From contig JAVJVP010000002.1 in the NCBI GenBank assembly GCA_040221095.1, positions 98,507 to 162,506 on the forward strand: 64,000 nt of DNA. The letters run 5' to 3'. This stretch comes from UBA1479 sp040221095 (GTDB lineage Bacteria > Pseudomonadota > Alphaproteobacteria > Rhodospirillales > Casp-alpha2). Positions 37,171-46,369 of the stretch are shown here, piece by piece (the first letter of the stretch is position 1; every line of letters begins with the position of its first letter). The translations under genes were made by a program, and so were the position numbers. The notes beneath the pieces are model-generated. The model had not been told where the DNA came from and searched no databases. It saw nothing but the letters and a program-made list of their open reading frames with translations.

Positions 37171-37902
37171 ATGTTCAACTATTTCGCCAATCCGCGCCGC
37201 TTTATGAAATTGGCCACGGTGCTGAGCCCCTGGCTGGCCGGGGCGACGCTCGTGCTGGCGGCGGCCGGACTGTACCTGGGCCTGGTCGCCTCGCCCGCCG
37301 ACTATCAGCAGGGCGAGACCGTGCGCATCATGTACGTGCATGTGCCGGCGGCCTGGATGGCGCTGTTTTGCTACACCGGTCTGGCGATCTCCGCCGCCGT
37401 CGGGCTGATCTGGAAGCATCCGGTGGCCGACGTGGCGGCCCGGGCGACGGCGCCCATCGGCGCCTGCTTCACCTTCCTGGCGCTGCTGACCGGGTCGCTC
37501 TGGGGCAAGCCCATGTGGGGCACCTGGTGGGTGTGGGACGCGCGGCTGACCTCGGTCCTGGTGCTGTTCTTCCTCTATCTCGGCTACATGGCGCTGAACA
37601 GCGCCTTCGACGACCCGCAGCGGGGGTCCAAGGCCTCGGCGATCCTGGCCATGGTCGGCTTCGTCAACGTGCCGATCATCAAGTTTTCCGTCGACTGGTG
37701 GAATACGCTGCATCAGCCGGCGTCCATCGTGCGCATGGACGGGCCGACCATCCACCCCGACATGCTGTGGCCCCTGTTCCTGATGATCGGGGCGTTCACG
37801 ACCTATTACCTATGGGTGCTGATGCTGCGCATGCGCCGGGAGCTGACGGAAACCCGCCTGCGCGCGCGGCGCCAGATCCAGGCCGAGGAAGCGGAGGCCT
37901 GA
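37171..37902 (+). CDS. ccmC: Haem exporter/haem lyase component CcmC
   Basis: 243-residue membrane protein that presents haem to CcmE. The tryptophan-rich periplasmic motif is WGTWWVWDARLTS (about residues 115-127), with flanking His ligands in VHVPAAW and the LHQPASI region. Six membrane segments are visible. It starts 44 bp after ccmB. The C-terminus is a basic/acidic coiled tail. It is followed by a 158-bp gap before ccmD. Confidence 0.96.
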   Translation: MFNYFANPRRFMKLATVLSPWLAGATLVLAAAGLYLGLVASPADYQQGETVRIMYVHVPAAWMALFCYTGLAISAAVGLIWKHPVADVAARATAPIGACFTFLALLTGSLWGKPMWGTWWVWDARLTSVLVLFFLYLGYMALNSAFDDPQRGSKASAILAMVGFVNVPIIKFSVDWWNTLHQPASIVRMDGPTIHPDMLWPLFLMIGAFTTYYLWVLMLRMRRELTETRLRARRQIQAEEAEA

Positions 37903-37927
37903 AAAACATATTCAATAAAATGCAATC

Positions 37928-37955
37928 TTGCCCTCGGGGGCGGGACCGCTAAACT
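37928..37955 (+). promoter_or_regulatory. Candidate promoter between ccmC and ccmD
   Basis: TTGCCC (37928-37933) and TAAACT (37950-37955), 16 bp apart, lie in an AT-richer 158-bp gap inside the ccm cluster. If real, they would let ccmD-I be transcribed apart from ccmABC. Match to consensus is only moderate. Confidence 0.3.
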
Positions 37956-38060
37956 GGATGCAATAAAGAACGGTGCCGCCTTGTTTCAATGATCCCAACG
38001 GTGCGGATCCATCTGCGGACGCCACATAATTGTCTTAATCTGAAGGCCCTTTCCAGTACC

Positions 38061-38267
38061 ATGACCAAGATCGGCACATTCCTCGACATGGGCGGCTACG
38101 CGGGCTTCGTGTGGCCCAGTTACGCCGCCGTGATCGGCGTGCTGGCGGCCCTGCTGTGGCTCAGCCTGCGCGGCCTCAAGGCCGCCGAACGCGAGCTGGC
38201 CCGCCTGGAAGAAGACAGCCCGCGCGCCCGGCGCGGCGCGGCGGACGACGGAGCAGCCGGGCCGTGA
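38061..38267 (+). CDS. ccmD: Haem exporter protein CcmD
   Basis: 68-residue single-pass membrane protein that holds CcmC and CcmE together so that holo-CcmE can be released. The N-terminal MGGYAGFVWPSYA (about 10-22) is the conserved CcmD motif, followed by one membrane helix and a charged cytoplasmic tail (KAAERELARLEED). ATG 38061 is chosen because upstream in-frame codons would add an unrelated hydrophilic segment. It overlaps ccmE (GTGA). Confidence 0.93.
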   Translation: MTKIGTFLDMGGYAGFVWPSYAAVIGVLAALLWLSLRGLKAAERELARLEEDSPRARRGAADDGAAGP

Positions 38268-38719
38268 AGCGCAAACACAAACGCCTGACCTTTGCCGCCG
38301 TCGGCCTGTGCCTTCTGGGCATCGCCGCCGCCCTGGTGCTGACGGCGTTCGAGGAAAGCATCGTGTTCTTCCATTCCCCGACCGACATCGCCGAGGGCAA
38401 GGTCAATATCGACCGCCGCGTGCGCCTGGGCGGTCTGGTCGAGGAAGGCAGCGTGACGAAACCGGGCGGCGCCGTGACCGCGTTCCGCATCACCGACGGC
38501 GCCAACGTCATCGACGTGACCTACAAGGGCATCCTGCCCGACCTGTTCCGCGAGGGGCAGGGCGTGGTCACCGAAGGCCGCCTGCTGGGCGGCCGCTTCG
38601 TCGCCGAGGAAGTCCTGGCCAAGCATGACGAGAACTACATGCCGCCCGAGGTCGCCGAGGCGCTGAAGAAATCCGGCCGCTGGCAGGAAGGATCGGGCAA
38701 AGGGGAAACCGCCAAATGA
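38264..38719 (+). CDS. ccmE: Cytochrome c maturation haem chaperone CcmE
   Basis: 151-residue membrane-anchored periplasmic chaperone. It starts with GTG at 38264 (VKRKHKRL), overlapping the ccmD stop. One N-terminal anchor helix is followed by the OB-fold domain (RVRLGGLVEEGSV, YKGILPDLFREGQGVV). The covalent haem-binding His is H121 with the partner Tyr Y125 in KHDENYMPPEV. All functional residues are present. It overlaps ccmF by ATGA. Confidence 0.96.
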   Translation: MKRKHKRLTFAAVGLCLLGIAAALVLTAFEESIVFFHSPTDIAEGKVNIDRRVRLGGLVEEGSVTKPGGAVTAFRITDGANVIDVTYKGILPDLFREGQGVVTEGRLLGGRFVAEEVLAKHDENYMPPEVAEALKKSGRWQEGSGKGETAK

Positions 38720-40710
38720 TCGCCGAACTGGGGCATTTCGCGCTGATCCTGGCGCTGTTCGTTTCCGCCGTGCAGGCGACCCTGCCGCTGATCGGCGCCC
38801 ATCGGGGCGACGCCGGATGGATGGCCGTGGCCCGCCCGGCGGCGCTGATGCAGTTCCTTCTGGTCGCCGTCGCCTTCGGCTGCCTGACCCATCTGTACAT
38901 TACGTCGGATTTCTCGGTCCTCAACGTGGTCCAGAATTCCCATACGGACAAACCGCTGATCTACAAGATTTCCGGCGTGTGGGGGAACCACGAGGGCTCC
39001 ATGCTGCTGTGGGTGCTGATCCTGGCCCTGTTCGGATCGGCCGTCGCCGCCTTCGGCGCCAACCTGCCGCCGTCCTTGCGCGCCCGCGTGCTGTCGATCC
39101 AGGCGCTGATCGCCGTCGGCTTCTACCTGTTCATCCTGCTGACCTCGAACCCGTTCGAGCGGCTGATCCCGGCTCCCGTCAACGGCAACGACCTGAACCC
39201 GCTGCTGCAGGACCCGGGCCTCGCCTTCCATCCGCCCATGCTCTATCTGGGCTATGTCGGCTTTTCCATGGCCTTTTCCTTCGCCATCGCGGCCCTGATC
39301 GAAGGCCGGGTCGACGCCGCCTGGGCGCGCTGGGTGCGGCCCTGGACCCTGGCCGCCTGGTGCTTCCTGACCGCCGGCATCGGATTGGGCAGCTGGTGGG
39401 CCTATTACGAACTGGGTTGGGGCGGCTGGTGGTACTGGGATCCGGTCGAAAACGCGTCGTTCATGCCCTGGCTGGCCGGCACGGCCCTGCTGCATTCGGC
39501 GACGGTGGTGGAAAAGCGCGACACCCTGAAGGGCTGGACCATCCTGCTCGCCATCATCACCTTTTCCATGAGCCTCTTGGGCACCTTCCTCGTCCGTTCG
39601 GGCGTGCTGACCTCGGTCCATGCCTTCGCCACGGACCCGACGCGGGGCGTGTTCATCCTGATCCTGCTGATCATCGTGATCGGCGGCTCCCTCGCCCTTT
39701 ATGCCTGGCGCGGCCCGCAGCTGGTCTCGACCGGCCTGTTCCAGCCGATCAGCCGCGAGGGCGGGTTGCTGTTCAACAATCTGGTCATGGCGACGGCGAC
39801 GGCGGTGGTGCTGCTCGGCACGCTCTATCCCCTGCTGCTGGACGCCGTCGGCGGCGGCAAGGTTTCGGTCGGCGCGCCGTTCTTCAACGCCGTGTTCATT
39901 CCCATCATGCTGCCGATGATCCTGATCATGGCGATCGGCCCCATGCTGAATTGGAAACGCGGCGACTGGCGCGCCGCCGTCCTGCGCCTGTGGCCCGCCA
40001 TGGTCGCCGCTGCTATCGCCGCCGTCGCCGCCTGGGCCCTGGTCACCGACGGCCCGTTCCTCGGCATCGTCGGCATGGCGCTGGCGGCCTGGCTCGCCAT
40101 CGGCACGCTGGTCGAACTGGCCGAACGCTCGCGCCTGGGCCGCGACGGCCTGGGCCGCGCCCTCGGCCGCCTGGCGCGGCAGCCGCGCGCATCCTGGGGC
40201 ATGACCCTGGCCCATCTGGGCCTGGCCGTGACCATCGCCGGGATGACCGGCGCCGGGGCCTGGGTCAAGGAAAGCATCCAGGTCATGGCGCCGGGCGACA
40301 CGGTGACCCTGGCCGGTTACGAATTCCGCTTCGACGGCGCCAAGAACGGCCAGGGCCCCAACTACGCCTTCACGGCGGGCCACTTCACCGTGTCCAAGGG
40401 CGGGCGGGTGCTGGTCGTCCTCGCCCCGGAAAAGCGCGTCTACAACGTGTCGGGCCAGCCGACCACCGAGGCCGGGATCGAGCCGACCCTGCTGGGCGAC
40501 ATCTACGCCGTGATCGGCGACCAGGGCACCACGCCCGAGGGCAAGCCCGGCTTCGTCACGCGGCTCTACTTCAACCCGCTGGTCGCCTGGATGTGGGGCG
40601 GACTGATGATCATGGTCGCGGGCGGGGCGCTCAGCCTGTCGGACCGCCGCCACCGCGTCGGCGCGCCGGCGCGGCGCGGCGCCGTGGCCCAAGCCGCGGG
40701 CGCGGACTGA
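38716..40710 (+). CDS. ccmF: Cytochrome c haem lyase subunit CcmF
   Basis: 664-residue polytopic membrane protein that attaches haem from CcmE to apocytochromes. The WWD motif region is GWGGWWYWDPVENASFMPWL (about 234-253), with GVWGNHEGSMLLWVL earlier and the conserved His residues in FHPPMLYLGYVG and LLHSATVV. About fifteen membrane helices are visible. The C-terminal periplasmic domain carries YEFRFDGAKNGQGPNY. Length and domain order are standard. Confidence 0.97.
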   Translation: MIAELGHFALILALFVSAVQATLPLIGAHRGDAGWMAVARPAALMQFLLVAVAFGCLTHLYITSDFSVLNVVQNSHTDKPLIYKISGVWGNHEGSMLLWVLILALFGSAVAAFGANLPPSLRARVLSIQALIAVGFYLFILLTSNPFERLIPAPVNGNDLNPLLQDPGLAFHPPMLYLGYVGFSMAFSFAIAALIEGRVDAAWARWVRPWTLAAWCFLTAGIGLGSWWAYYELGWGGWWYWDPVENASFMPWLAGTALLHSATVVEKRDTLKGWTILLAIITFSMSLLGTFLVRSGVLTSVHAFATDPTRGVFILILLIIVIGGSLALYAWRGPQLVSTGLFQPISREGGLLFNNLVMATATAVVLLGTLYPLLLDAVGGGKVSVGAPFFNAVFIPIMLPMILIMAIGPMLNWKRGDWRAAVLRLWPAMVAAAIAAVAAWALVTDGPFLGIVGMALAAWLAIGTLVELAERSRLGRDGLGRALGRLARQPRASWGMTLAHLGLAVTIAGMTGAGAWVKESIQVMAPGDTVTLAGYEFRFDGAKNGQGPNYAFTAGHFTVSKGGRVLVVLAPEKRVYNVSGQPTTEAGIEPTLLGDIYAVIGDQGTTPEGKPGFVTRLYFNPLVAWMWGGLMIMVAGGALSLSDRRHRVGAPARRGAVAQAAGAD

Positions 40711-40717
40711 GGCCGCC

Positions 40718-41266
40718 ATGAAATCGCGCCTGCCCTATCTGCTGCCGCTCGGCCTGTTCCTGGTGCTCGCGATATATTTCGCGGTCGGCCTGACCAAGGA
40801 TCCGAAGATCATCCCCTCGGCCCTGATCGACAAGCCGGCGCCGGAATTCACCCTGCCGCCCGTGGCCGGCGGCAAGACCCCGGGCTTTTCCACGGCCGAC
40901 CTGAAACAAGGCCGGGTCAGCGTGGTCAATGTGTTCGCCAGCTGGTGCGTGCCCTGCCGCGCCGAACATCCCGAGATCAACAAGCTGGCCAAGATGGGCA
41001 TCGTTGCCGTCTACGGCCTGAACTACAAGGACACGCCCAAGGCGGCGCGGGCCTGGCTCAACGAAATGGGCGACAACTACACGGCCACGGGGGCGGATGA
41101 AAGCGGACGCGTCGGCATCGACTGGGGCGTTTACGGCGTGCCGGAAACCTTCATTGTCGACGGCACGGGGCGCATCCGCTTCAAGCATGTCGGCCCCATC
41201 GTCGGCGACAAGCTGGAAACGGAAATCCTGCCGCTGATCCGCCAGATCCAGGGGGCCGGCAAATGA
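40718..41266 (+). CDS. ccmG: Thiol:disulfide interchange protein CcmG (DsbE)
   Basis: 182-residue membrane-tethered thioredoxin that keeps apocytochrome haem-binding Cys residues reduced. One N-terminal membrane helix is followed by a thioredoxin fold with the active site WCVPC (C77, C80), the acidic loop GLNYKDTP and the cis-Pro in YGVPETF. It begins 7 bp after ccmF and overlaps ccmH (ATGA). Confidence 0.95.
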   Translation: MKSRLPYLLPLGLFLVLAIYFAVGLTKDPKIIPSALIDKPAPEFTLPPVAGGKTPGFSTADLKQGRVSVVNVFASWCVPCRAEHPEINKLAKMGIVAVYGLNYKDTPKAARAWLNEMGDNYTATGADESGRVGIDWGVYGVPETFIVDGTGRIRFKHVGPIVGDKLETEILPLIRQIQGAGK

Positions 41267-41739
41267 TCCGCGTCCTGGTTCTCGCCGCCCTGCTGCTGGC
41301 CGTTCTGCCGCCGTCGCCCGCCCGCGCCGTCAATCCGGACGAGATGCTGGCCGACCCGGCGCTGGAAGCCCGCGCGCGGGTCATCTCCAAGGACCTGCGC
41401 TGCCTCGTCTGCCAGAATCAGTCGATCGACGATTCCGACGCGGGCCTGGCCAAGGACCTGCGCGTCCTCGTGCGTGAACGCATCAAGGCCGGCGACAGCA
41501 ACACCCAGGTCATCGACTACGTGGTCGCCCGCTACGGCGATTTCGTGCTGTTGAAGCCGCCGGTTAAGGGCTCGACCCTCGTGCTCTGGGCCGGGCCGGC
41601 GGTGGTCGCCGTGTTCGGCATCCTGGCCCTGATCCTGTTCTACCGCCGCCGCCGCGCGGCACCGCCGGCCGCCGCCCAGCCGCTGTCGGCGGAGGAACGG
41701 GCGCGCCTGAACAAGCTGCTTGAGGGAGACGCCCCATGA
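41263..41739 (+). CDS. ccmH: Cytochrome c maturation protein CcmH (CycL)
   Basis: 158-residue membrane-anchored oxidoreductase of the haem lyase complex. The signal peptide is followed by the conserved RCLVCQNQSIDDSDA motif (C47 and C50), then a C-terminal membrane helix (LVLWAGPAVVAVFGILALILF) and a short cytoplasmic tail. The redox Cys pair receives electrons from CcmG. The gene overlaps ccmI at ATGA. Confidence 0.95.
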   Translation: MIRVLVLAALLLAVLPPSPARAVNPDEMLADPALEARARVISKDLRCLVCQNQSIDDSDAGLAKDLRVLVRERIKAGDSNTQVIDYVVARYGDFVLLKPPVKGSTLVLWAGPAVVAVFGILALILFYRRRRAAPPAAAQPLSAEERARLNKLLEGDAP

Positions 41740-42974
41740 CCGTCCTGGTCATCGCCATGTCGGTGCTGGCGGTCGTCGTGGGTCTTGCCCTGGCCGGTCC
41801 CCTGATGCGCCGCAATGCCGCCCCCGCGGCCCGCGCCGAATACGATCTGACCGTGTTCCGCGACCAGTTGAAGGAGATCGAGCGTGACGCGGCCCAGGGC
41901 CTGCTGGATGCCGAGGCCGCCGAGGCCGCGCGCCTGGAAGTCCAGCGCCGCATGCTGGCCGCCGACACGGAATTGCAGGCCGGGACAGGCGTCGCCGGCA
42001 GCGGCGGCCCCCGCCGCCTGACCGCCGTCCTGATCGGCGCCGGCGTGCCGCTCGCCGCGGCGGCGCTCTATGTCGTTCTCGGCTCGCCCGAACAGCCGGA
42101 CCGGCCCTTCGCCGCCCGCGACCTGCCCGCCGAACAAGAAACGGCGCGTGCCGCGAACCGCCCGGAAGCCAGTCCCGAAATGACCGCCATGGTCGGCCGT
42201 CTGGCGGAACGGTTGAAGGAAAACCCGGACGATATCGAGGGCTGGTTGCTGTTGGGCCGCAGCTACATTTCCATGGAACGCTTCACCGACGCCCTGAATA
42301 CCTTCGCCCACGCGCGCAAGATCGCCGACGGCCGGGTCGACGTGGACATCGCCTATGCCGAGGCCCTGATCCTGACCGGCCAGATGAAGGTCACGGACGA
42401 CGCGGCGGCTATCTTCCGGGCCGTGCGCGACAGAGCGCCGTTCGAGCCCAAGGCCCGCTATTACCTGGGCCTGAAGAAGGCCCAGGCGGGCGACGTCCGG
42501 GGCGCCCTGCAGGATTGGTCGGACCTGGTCGCCATTTCGGCCGAGGACGCCCCCTGGGTGCCCGTGGTGCGCCAGCAGATCGCCCGCGCCGCCGAGGAAC
42601 TGAAGATCGATCCCCTGACCCTCACCATGTCGGAGGACGCGCGCAAGCTGATCGCAACCCAGCCGCCCGTGCTGCGCCCCTCGACCCCCATCATGCGGCC
42701 CGAGGGCGACGAGCCCCATGCCGGCCACCCCCATGCCGAGGACCGCGACGCCCCGCCGGGACCCAGTCGCGAACAGATGGAAGCCGCCCAGGACATGACC
42801 GCCGAGGACCGCGACGCCATGATCCGCGGCATGGTCGAGCGTCTGGCCGACCGGCTGAAGGAAAATCCGGACGATCTGGCCGGCTGGCGGCGGCTGGAAC
42901 GGGCCTACCGGGTGCTGGGCGATACGGCCAAGGCCGACGCGGCGGCGGCCGAGATCAAGCGGCTTTCTCCCTAA
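41736..42974 (+). CDS. ccmI: Cytochrome c maturation protein CcmI (CycH), TPR
   Basis: 412-residue apocytochrome chaperone. Two N-terminal membrane helices flank a short cytoplasmic loop with a helical leucine-rich motif (FRDQLKEIERDAAQGLL). The periplasmic part holds TPR repeats: MVGRLAERLKENPDDIEGWLLLGRSY near residue 150 and a near duplicate MVERLADRLKENPDDLAGWRRL near 365. Between them is a His/Met-containing linker (EGDEPHAGHPHAEDRD). The repeats bind the C-terminal helix of apocytochrome c. It is the last gene of the ccm cluster. Confidence 0.93.
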   Translation: MTVLVIAMSVLAVVVGLALAGPLMRRNAAPAARAEYDLTVFRDQLKEIERDAAQGLLDAEAAEAARLEVQRRMLAADTELQAGTGVAGSGGPRRLTAVLIGAGVPLAAAALYVVLGSPEQPDRPFAARDLPAEQETARAANRPEASPEMTAMVGRLAERLKENPDDIEGWLLLGRSYISMERFTDALNTFAHARKIADGRVDVDIAYAEALILTGQMKVTDDAAAIFRAVRDRAPFEPKARYYLGLKKAQAGDVRGALQDWSDLVAISAEDAPWVPVVRQQIARAAEELKIDPLTLTMSEDARKLIATQPPVLRPSTPIMRPEGDEPHAGHPHAEDRDAPPGPSREQMEAAQDMTAEDRDAMIRGMVERLADRLKENPDDLAGWRRLERAYRVLGDTAKADAAAAEIKRLSP

Positions 42975-43055
42975 TTGGCCACTTGGCGTCACCGCCGTGA
43001 CCGCCTATAACCCCCGGCAAATCCCACCGATACCGACCCAGGGGACAGCCTGACC

Positions 43056-44249
43056 ATGCGCCAATTCAAAACCATCGACGATCTCGACGTCCGGGGCAAA
43101 ACCGTCCTGGTGCGCTGCGACCTCAACGTGCCCATGAAGGACGGCGAGGTATCCGACGCCACCCGCCTGGAGCGTTCCGCCCTGACCCTGACCGATCTGA
43201 TCACGGCGGGGGCCCGGGTCTGCGTGCTGTCCCACTTCGACCGGCCCAAGGGCAAGGTCGTCCCCGCGATGAGCCTGAAGCCCGTGGCCGACGCCCTGTC
43301 CGGCATTCTCGGGCGCGAGATCGCCTTCGCCCCCGACTGCGTCGGCGCGGCGGCACAGGCCGTGGTCGATGCCCTGAAGGACGGCGAGGTCTGCGTGCTG
43401 GAAAACCTGCGCTTCCACGCCGGGGAAGAAGCCAACGACCCCGCCTTCGCCGCCGATCTGGCCGCGCTGGGGGATTTCTACGTCAACGACGCCTTTTCCG
43501 TGTCGCACCGGGCCCATGCCTCGACCGAGGCCATCGCCCGTATCCTGCCGGCCGCCGCCGGCCGCCTGATGCAGGCCGAACTGGACGCCCTGACCCAGGC
43601 CCTGGAAGCCCCGGAACACCCGGTCGCCGCCGTGGTCGGCGGCGCCAAGGTCTCGACCAAGATGGAGGTTCTGGGCAATCTGGTGGCAAAGGTCGATCTG
43701 CTGATCATCGGCGGCGGCATGGCCAATACCTTCCTGCATGCCCAGGGCATCGACGTCGGCAAGTCATTGTGCGAACACGACATGGCCGACGCGGCCAGGG
43801 ACATTCTGGCGCGGGCCGAGGCAGCCGGCTGCGAGATCGCATTGCCCGTCGATGCGGTGGTCGCCCGCGAATTCAAGGAAGGGGCCCCGTCGGACGTGGT
43901 CGACGTGCGCGCCATGCCCAAGGACGCCATGATGCTGGACGTCGGCCCGGTCACCGTTCAGGACCTGACCAAGCGGCTGAAGGACTGCCGCACCCTGGTG
44001 TGGAACGGCCCGCTCGGCGCGTTCGAGATCAAACCTTTCGACGCCGGCACCAACGAACTGGCCCGCGCGGCCGCAAAGCTGACCCGGGACGGCACCCTGA
44101 TCTCCGTCGCGGGCGGCGGCGATACGGTGTCGGCGCTGATCAACGCCGGGGTTGGGGCTGAGTTTTCCTACGTTTCCGCCGCCGGCGGCGCATTCCTGGA
44201 ATGGCTTGAGGGCAAGGACCTACCCGGCGTCGCGGTCCTTCGGACCTGA
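43056..44249 (+). CDS. pgk: Phosphoglycerate kinase
   Basis: 397-residue glycolytic enzyme that transfers phosphate between 1,3-bisphosphoglycerate and ADP. Signatures are VLVRCDLNVPMKDG (about 16-29), VLSHFDRPKGK, NLRFHAGEEAND and the nucleotide site VVGGAKVSTKMEV and GGGDTVSALI. The length is typical. It begins 81 bp after ccmI, and no terminator is visible in between. Its last 30 bp overlap the 3' end of the convergent HAMP protein. Confidence 0.97.
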   Translation: MRQFKTIDDLDVRGKTVLVRCDLNVPMKDGEVSDATRLERSALTLTDLITAGARVCVLSHFDRPKGKVVPAMSLKPVADALSGILGREIAFAPDCVGAAAQAVVDALKDGEVCVLENLRFHAGEEANDPAFAADLAALGDFYVNDAFSVSHRAHASTEAIARILPAAAGRLMQAELDALTQALEAPEHPVAAVVGGAKVSTKMEVLGNLVAKVDLLIIGGGMANTFLHAQGIDVGKSLCEHDMADAARDILARAEAAGCEIALPVDAVVAREFKEGAPSDVVDVRAMPKDAMMLDVGPVTVQDLTKRLKDCRTLVWNGPLGAFEIKPFDAGTNELARAAAKLTRDGTLISVAGGGDTVSALINAGVGAEFSYVSAAGGAFLEWLEGKDLPGVAVLRT

Positions 44250-46163
44250 GGCCTGGGCCGCCGCCGGCCCGGTGATGGCCTGCGGCTGGGAGCGGTGGCC
44301 GAGGGTGTCCAGCAACGCCCGCAGATAATCGGATTGGGCCGCCAACTGGTCGGTCGCCAGACGTGCCTCGTCGGACGCCGAGGCGGCCAGGCGCTGCGCC
44401 GTGTCGGTGACGCGCTCGACCTCGCGGGTGCAGGCGCCAAGGGCGCGCTCGGCACGGTCGACGGCATCGCGGATGGCGGCCAGGCGGGCCCGCGATTCCG
44501 GATCCTTCAGACTGGCCTGACGCACGGCCCCGCCGTTCAAGGCGACGGTCTTGTCGCCGTCGGCCCCGCCGGGGGCCTGCGGGCCGAACAGGAACTGATT
44601 GAACTCTTCACGCACGGCGACGACATGGCCGCCCAGGCCGTCAAGCTGTTCGCGCGCGGCGGCGATGTTGCGGATCAGCGTATCGGTCAGTTCGACATCG
44701 ACGATCGCGGCCGATGCCTGGCGGCTGACCTGCGACAGATGGTCGGACACCTTGCCGAGCGCCGCGTCGCCGCCGGCCGCAGCGGCCTGAACCTGAGCCT
44801 GAGCCTGCGATTGCACGAGGGCCTGCGCCTTGGCCAGGGCCGGCACCGGCGCCTGATTGCCCTGGTCCTCTTCCAATTCGGCCAGGATGTTTTCCATCTC
44901 GTCCATTTCCCGGCGGTAGTCGGCCAGCGTGCGGCGCATGACCTCGGCGTCGTCGGACGCGGCCTGGGCGCGGCGCGCCTCGGCCTCCATGGTCTCGACC
45001 GCCTGCAGGGTCTTGGCCTGGGCATGGTCCAGGTCCTGGCGCAGGTGTTCCGCGTCGGCCATGGCCGCCATCCAGTCGTCGAACGCGCGGGCCAGCTGGC
45101 CGACGGCATCGCGGTTGCCGCGGCCGGGAATCATCACCGTGCGGTCGCCCTGGGCCAGCCGGTCGGCGGCCTCGGCCAAGGCCTGAACCGGGCGGGTGAT
45201 GGTGCGCATGACGACGAGCCCGAGCGTCAGCACCCAGAGAATGATCGCGGCCCCGCCGCCGACCAAGGCCGCGGCGGCGAACTTGCGGACCTCGGCCAGG
45301 GCGTCCCAGCGTTCGCCGGTCAGTTCGCCGGCGACACTGGTCAGCGCCGTCAGGGACGGCGCGATGTAGGTCAGGATGTCGTCGAAGCGCTGGGCGTCCT
45401 CGTTGACGCGCACCCGCGCCGTGATCAGGGCCATCATGGCGTCCTGGTGACGGGCCAGCAGGTCGGTGATCGCCGTGCGGTCGCCCCGCGGCAGGCCGGC
45501 CTCCGCAATGCGGTCCGTCAGTTCCTTATAGGTGTTCTGCAAATCGACCAGATGCACCGGGTCGCCGGTCAAAACCATTTCGCTGCCCAGCTGGTTGGCC
45601 CGCGACAACAGTTCCGGCAGACCGCGCCGGCCCGAGGCGGCCAGCCGGGGGGCCAGGGCCTGGTCGGCGTCGCGCAGAGCGCCGCCCGCCGCTGCCGGGT
45701 TGCCGGACAGTCCCTCGACAAGCGCCGACAGGTGCTGATCGTACTGCACCAGACCGTCCTTCAGGGTCGCGATGGGCCGTGCCAGATCGCCCGCATCCGC
45801 ATGGGCGCCGAGGGCGTCGAGGGTACGCGACTGCTCATCCAGAAGGCCGCGCATGTCCTGCGCCGCCGCCGCGTCGCGGGTCAGGATGTAGCGTTTCTCG
45901 TCGGTCTGCAGGGCCGCCTGACCGCGGGCCACGGCCGTGACCAAGGCGTTCAGGTTCTGCGCCCGCTCAAGCCCCAGGTGTGCCGCCGACACGCGGTCGT
46001 TCACATGCACGATCAGGCCGGCATAGACCATGACCGCCAACAGGCCGACGATCACGAACAGCCCGGTGCGTGTGGACAACTGGGTCCCACCCAGGAACGT
46101 GCGGCTGGCGTAGGTCGGGCGGCGAAGCGCCAGGTAGGTATGATCGTAGTCGCGGTCTGCCAC
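44220..46163 (-). CDS. Two-pass membrane protein with HAMP domain and coiled coil, no recognised output domain
   Basis: 647 residues from the GTG at 46163 (SD GAAGG 5 nt upstream); the frame extends further but without an SD. The first membrane helix is about residues 34-54 (GLFVIVGLLAVMVYAGLIV). A periplasmic helical sensor of about 240 residues follows, then a second helix about 296-318 and a HAMP domain (ITRPVQALAEAADRLAQGDRTVMIPGRG). After that come coiled-coil segments and a Gln/Ala stretch (VQSQAQAQVQ). The layout is that of a chemoreceptor, but the conserved signalling hairpin core of MCPs is not visible, nor is a kinase or GGDEF domain. It may be a divergent receptor or a scaffold. 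It overlaps pgk by 30 bp. Confidence 0.8.
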   Translation of the reverse strand: MADRDYDHTYLALRRPTYASRTFLGGTQLSTRTGLFVIVGLLAVMVYAGLIVHVNDRVSAAHLGLERAQNLNALVTAVARGQAALQTDEKRYILTRDAAAAQDMRGLLDEQSRTLDALGAHADAGDLARPIATLKDGLVQYDQHLSALVEGLSGNPAAAGGALRDADQALAPRLAASGRRGLPELLSRANQLGSEMVLTGDPVHLVDLQNTYKELTDRIAEAGLPRGDRTAITDLLARHQDAMMALITARVRVNEDAQRFDDILTYIAPSLTALTSVAGELTGERWDALAEVRKFAAAALVGGGAAIILWVLTLGLVVMRTITRPVQALAEAADRLAQGDRTVMIPGRGNRDAVGQLARAFDDWMAAMADAEHLRQDLDHAQAKTLQAVETMEAEARRAQAASDDAEVMRRTLADYRREMDEMENILAELEEDQGNQAPVPALAKAQALVQSQAQAQVQAAAAGGDAALGKVSDHLSQVSRQASAAIVDVELTDTLIRNIAAAREQLDGLGGHVVAVREEFNQFLFGPQAPGGADGDKTVALNGGAVRQASLKDPESRARLAAIRDAVDRAERALGACTREVERVTDTAQRLAASASDEARLATDQLAAQSDYLRALLDTLGHRSQPQAITGPAAAQASGPKDRDAG

Positions 46164-46369
46164 GGGTACCTTCAATTTGGTCTCTTGCCTATCAGCGTGT
46201 GCGCCCAATCCCAGGCGCTGTCCAGTCCCTGCGCACTTTCGCAGTTAGGTCCGAATATTTCCTTAAAATACAACGGTCCCAGCCCTTGGAAACCAGACCT
46301 TAAGGCATATTGAAATCTACGGCGTATCTGCCATGATTTGAGACCGATTCGCAAAGGGGGATTCCTATC

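Noticed and set aside
38635..40719. Open frame of 694 codons antisense to ccmF
   Set aside because: Low-complexity His/Gln/Arg shadow. CcmF on the other strand has every family motif.
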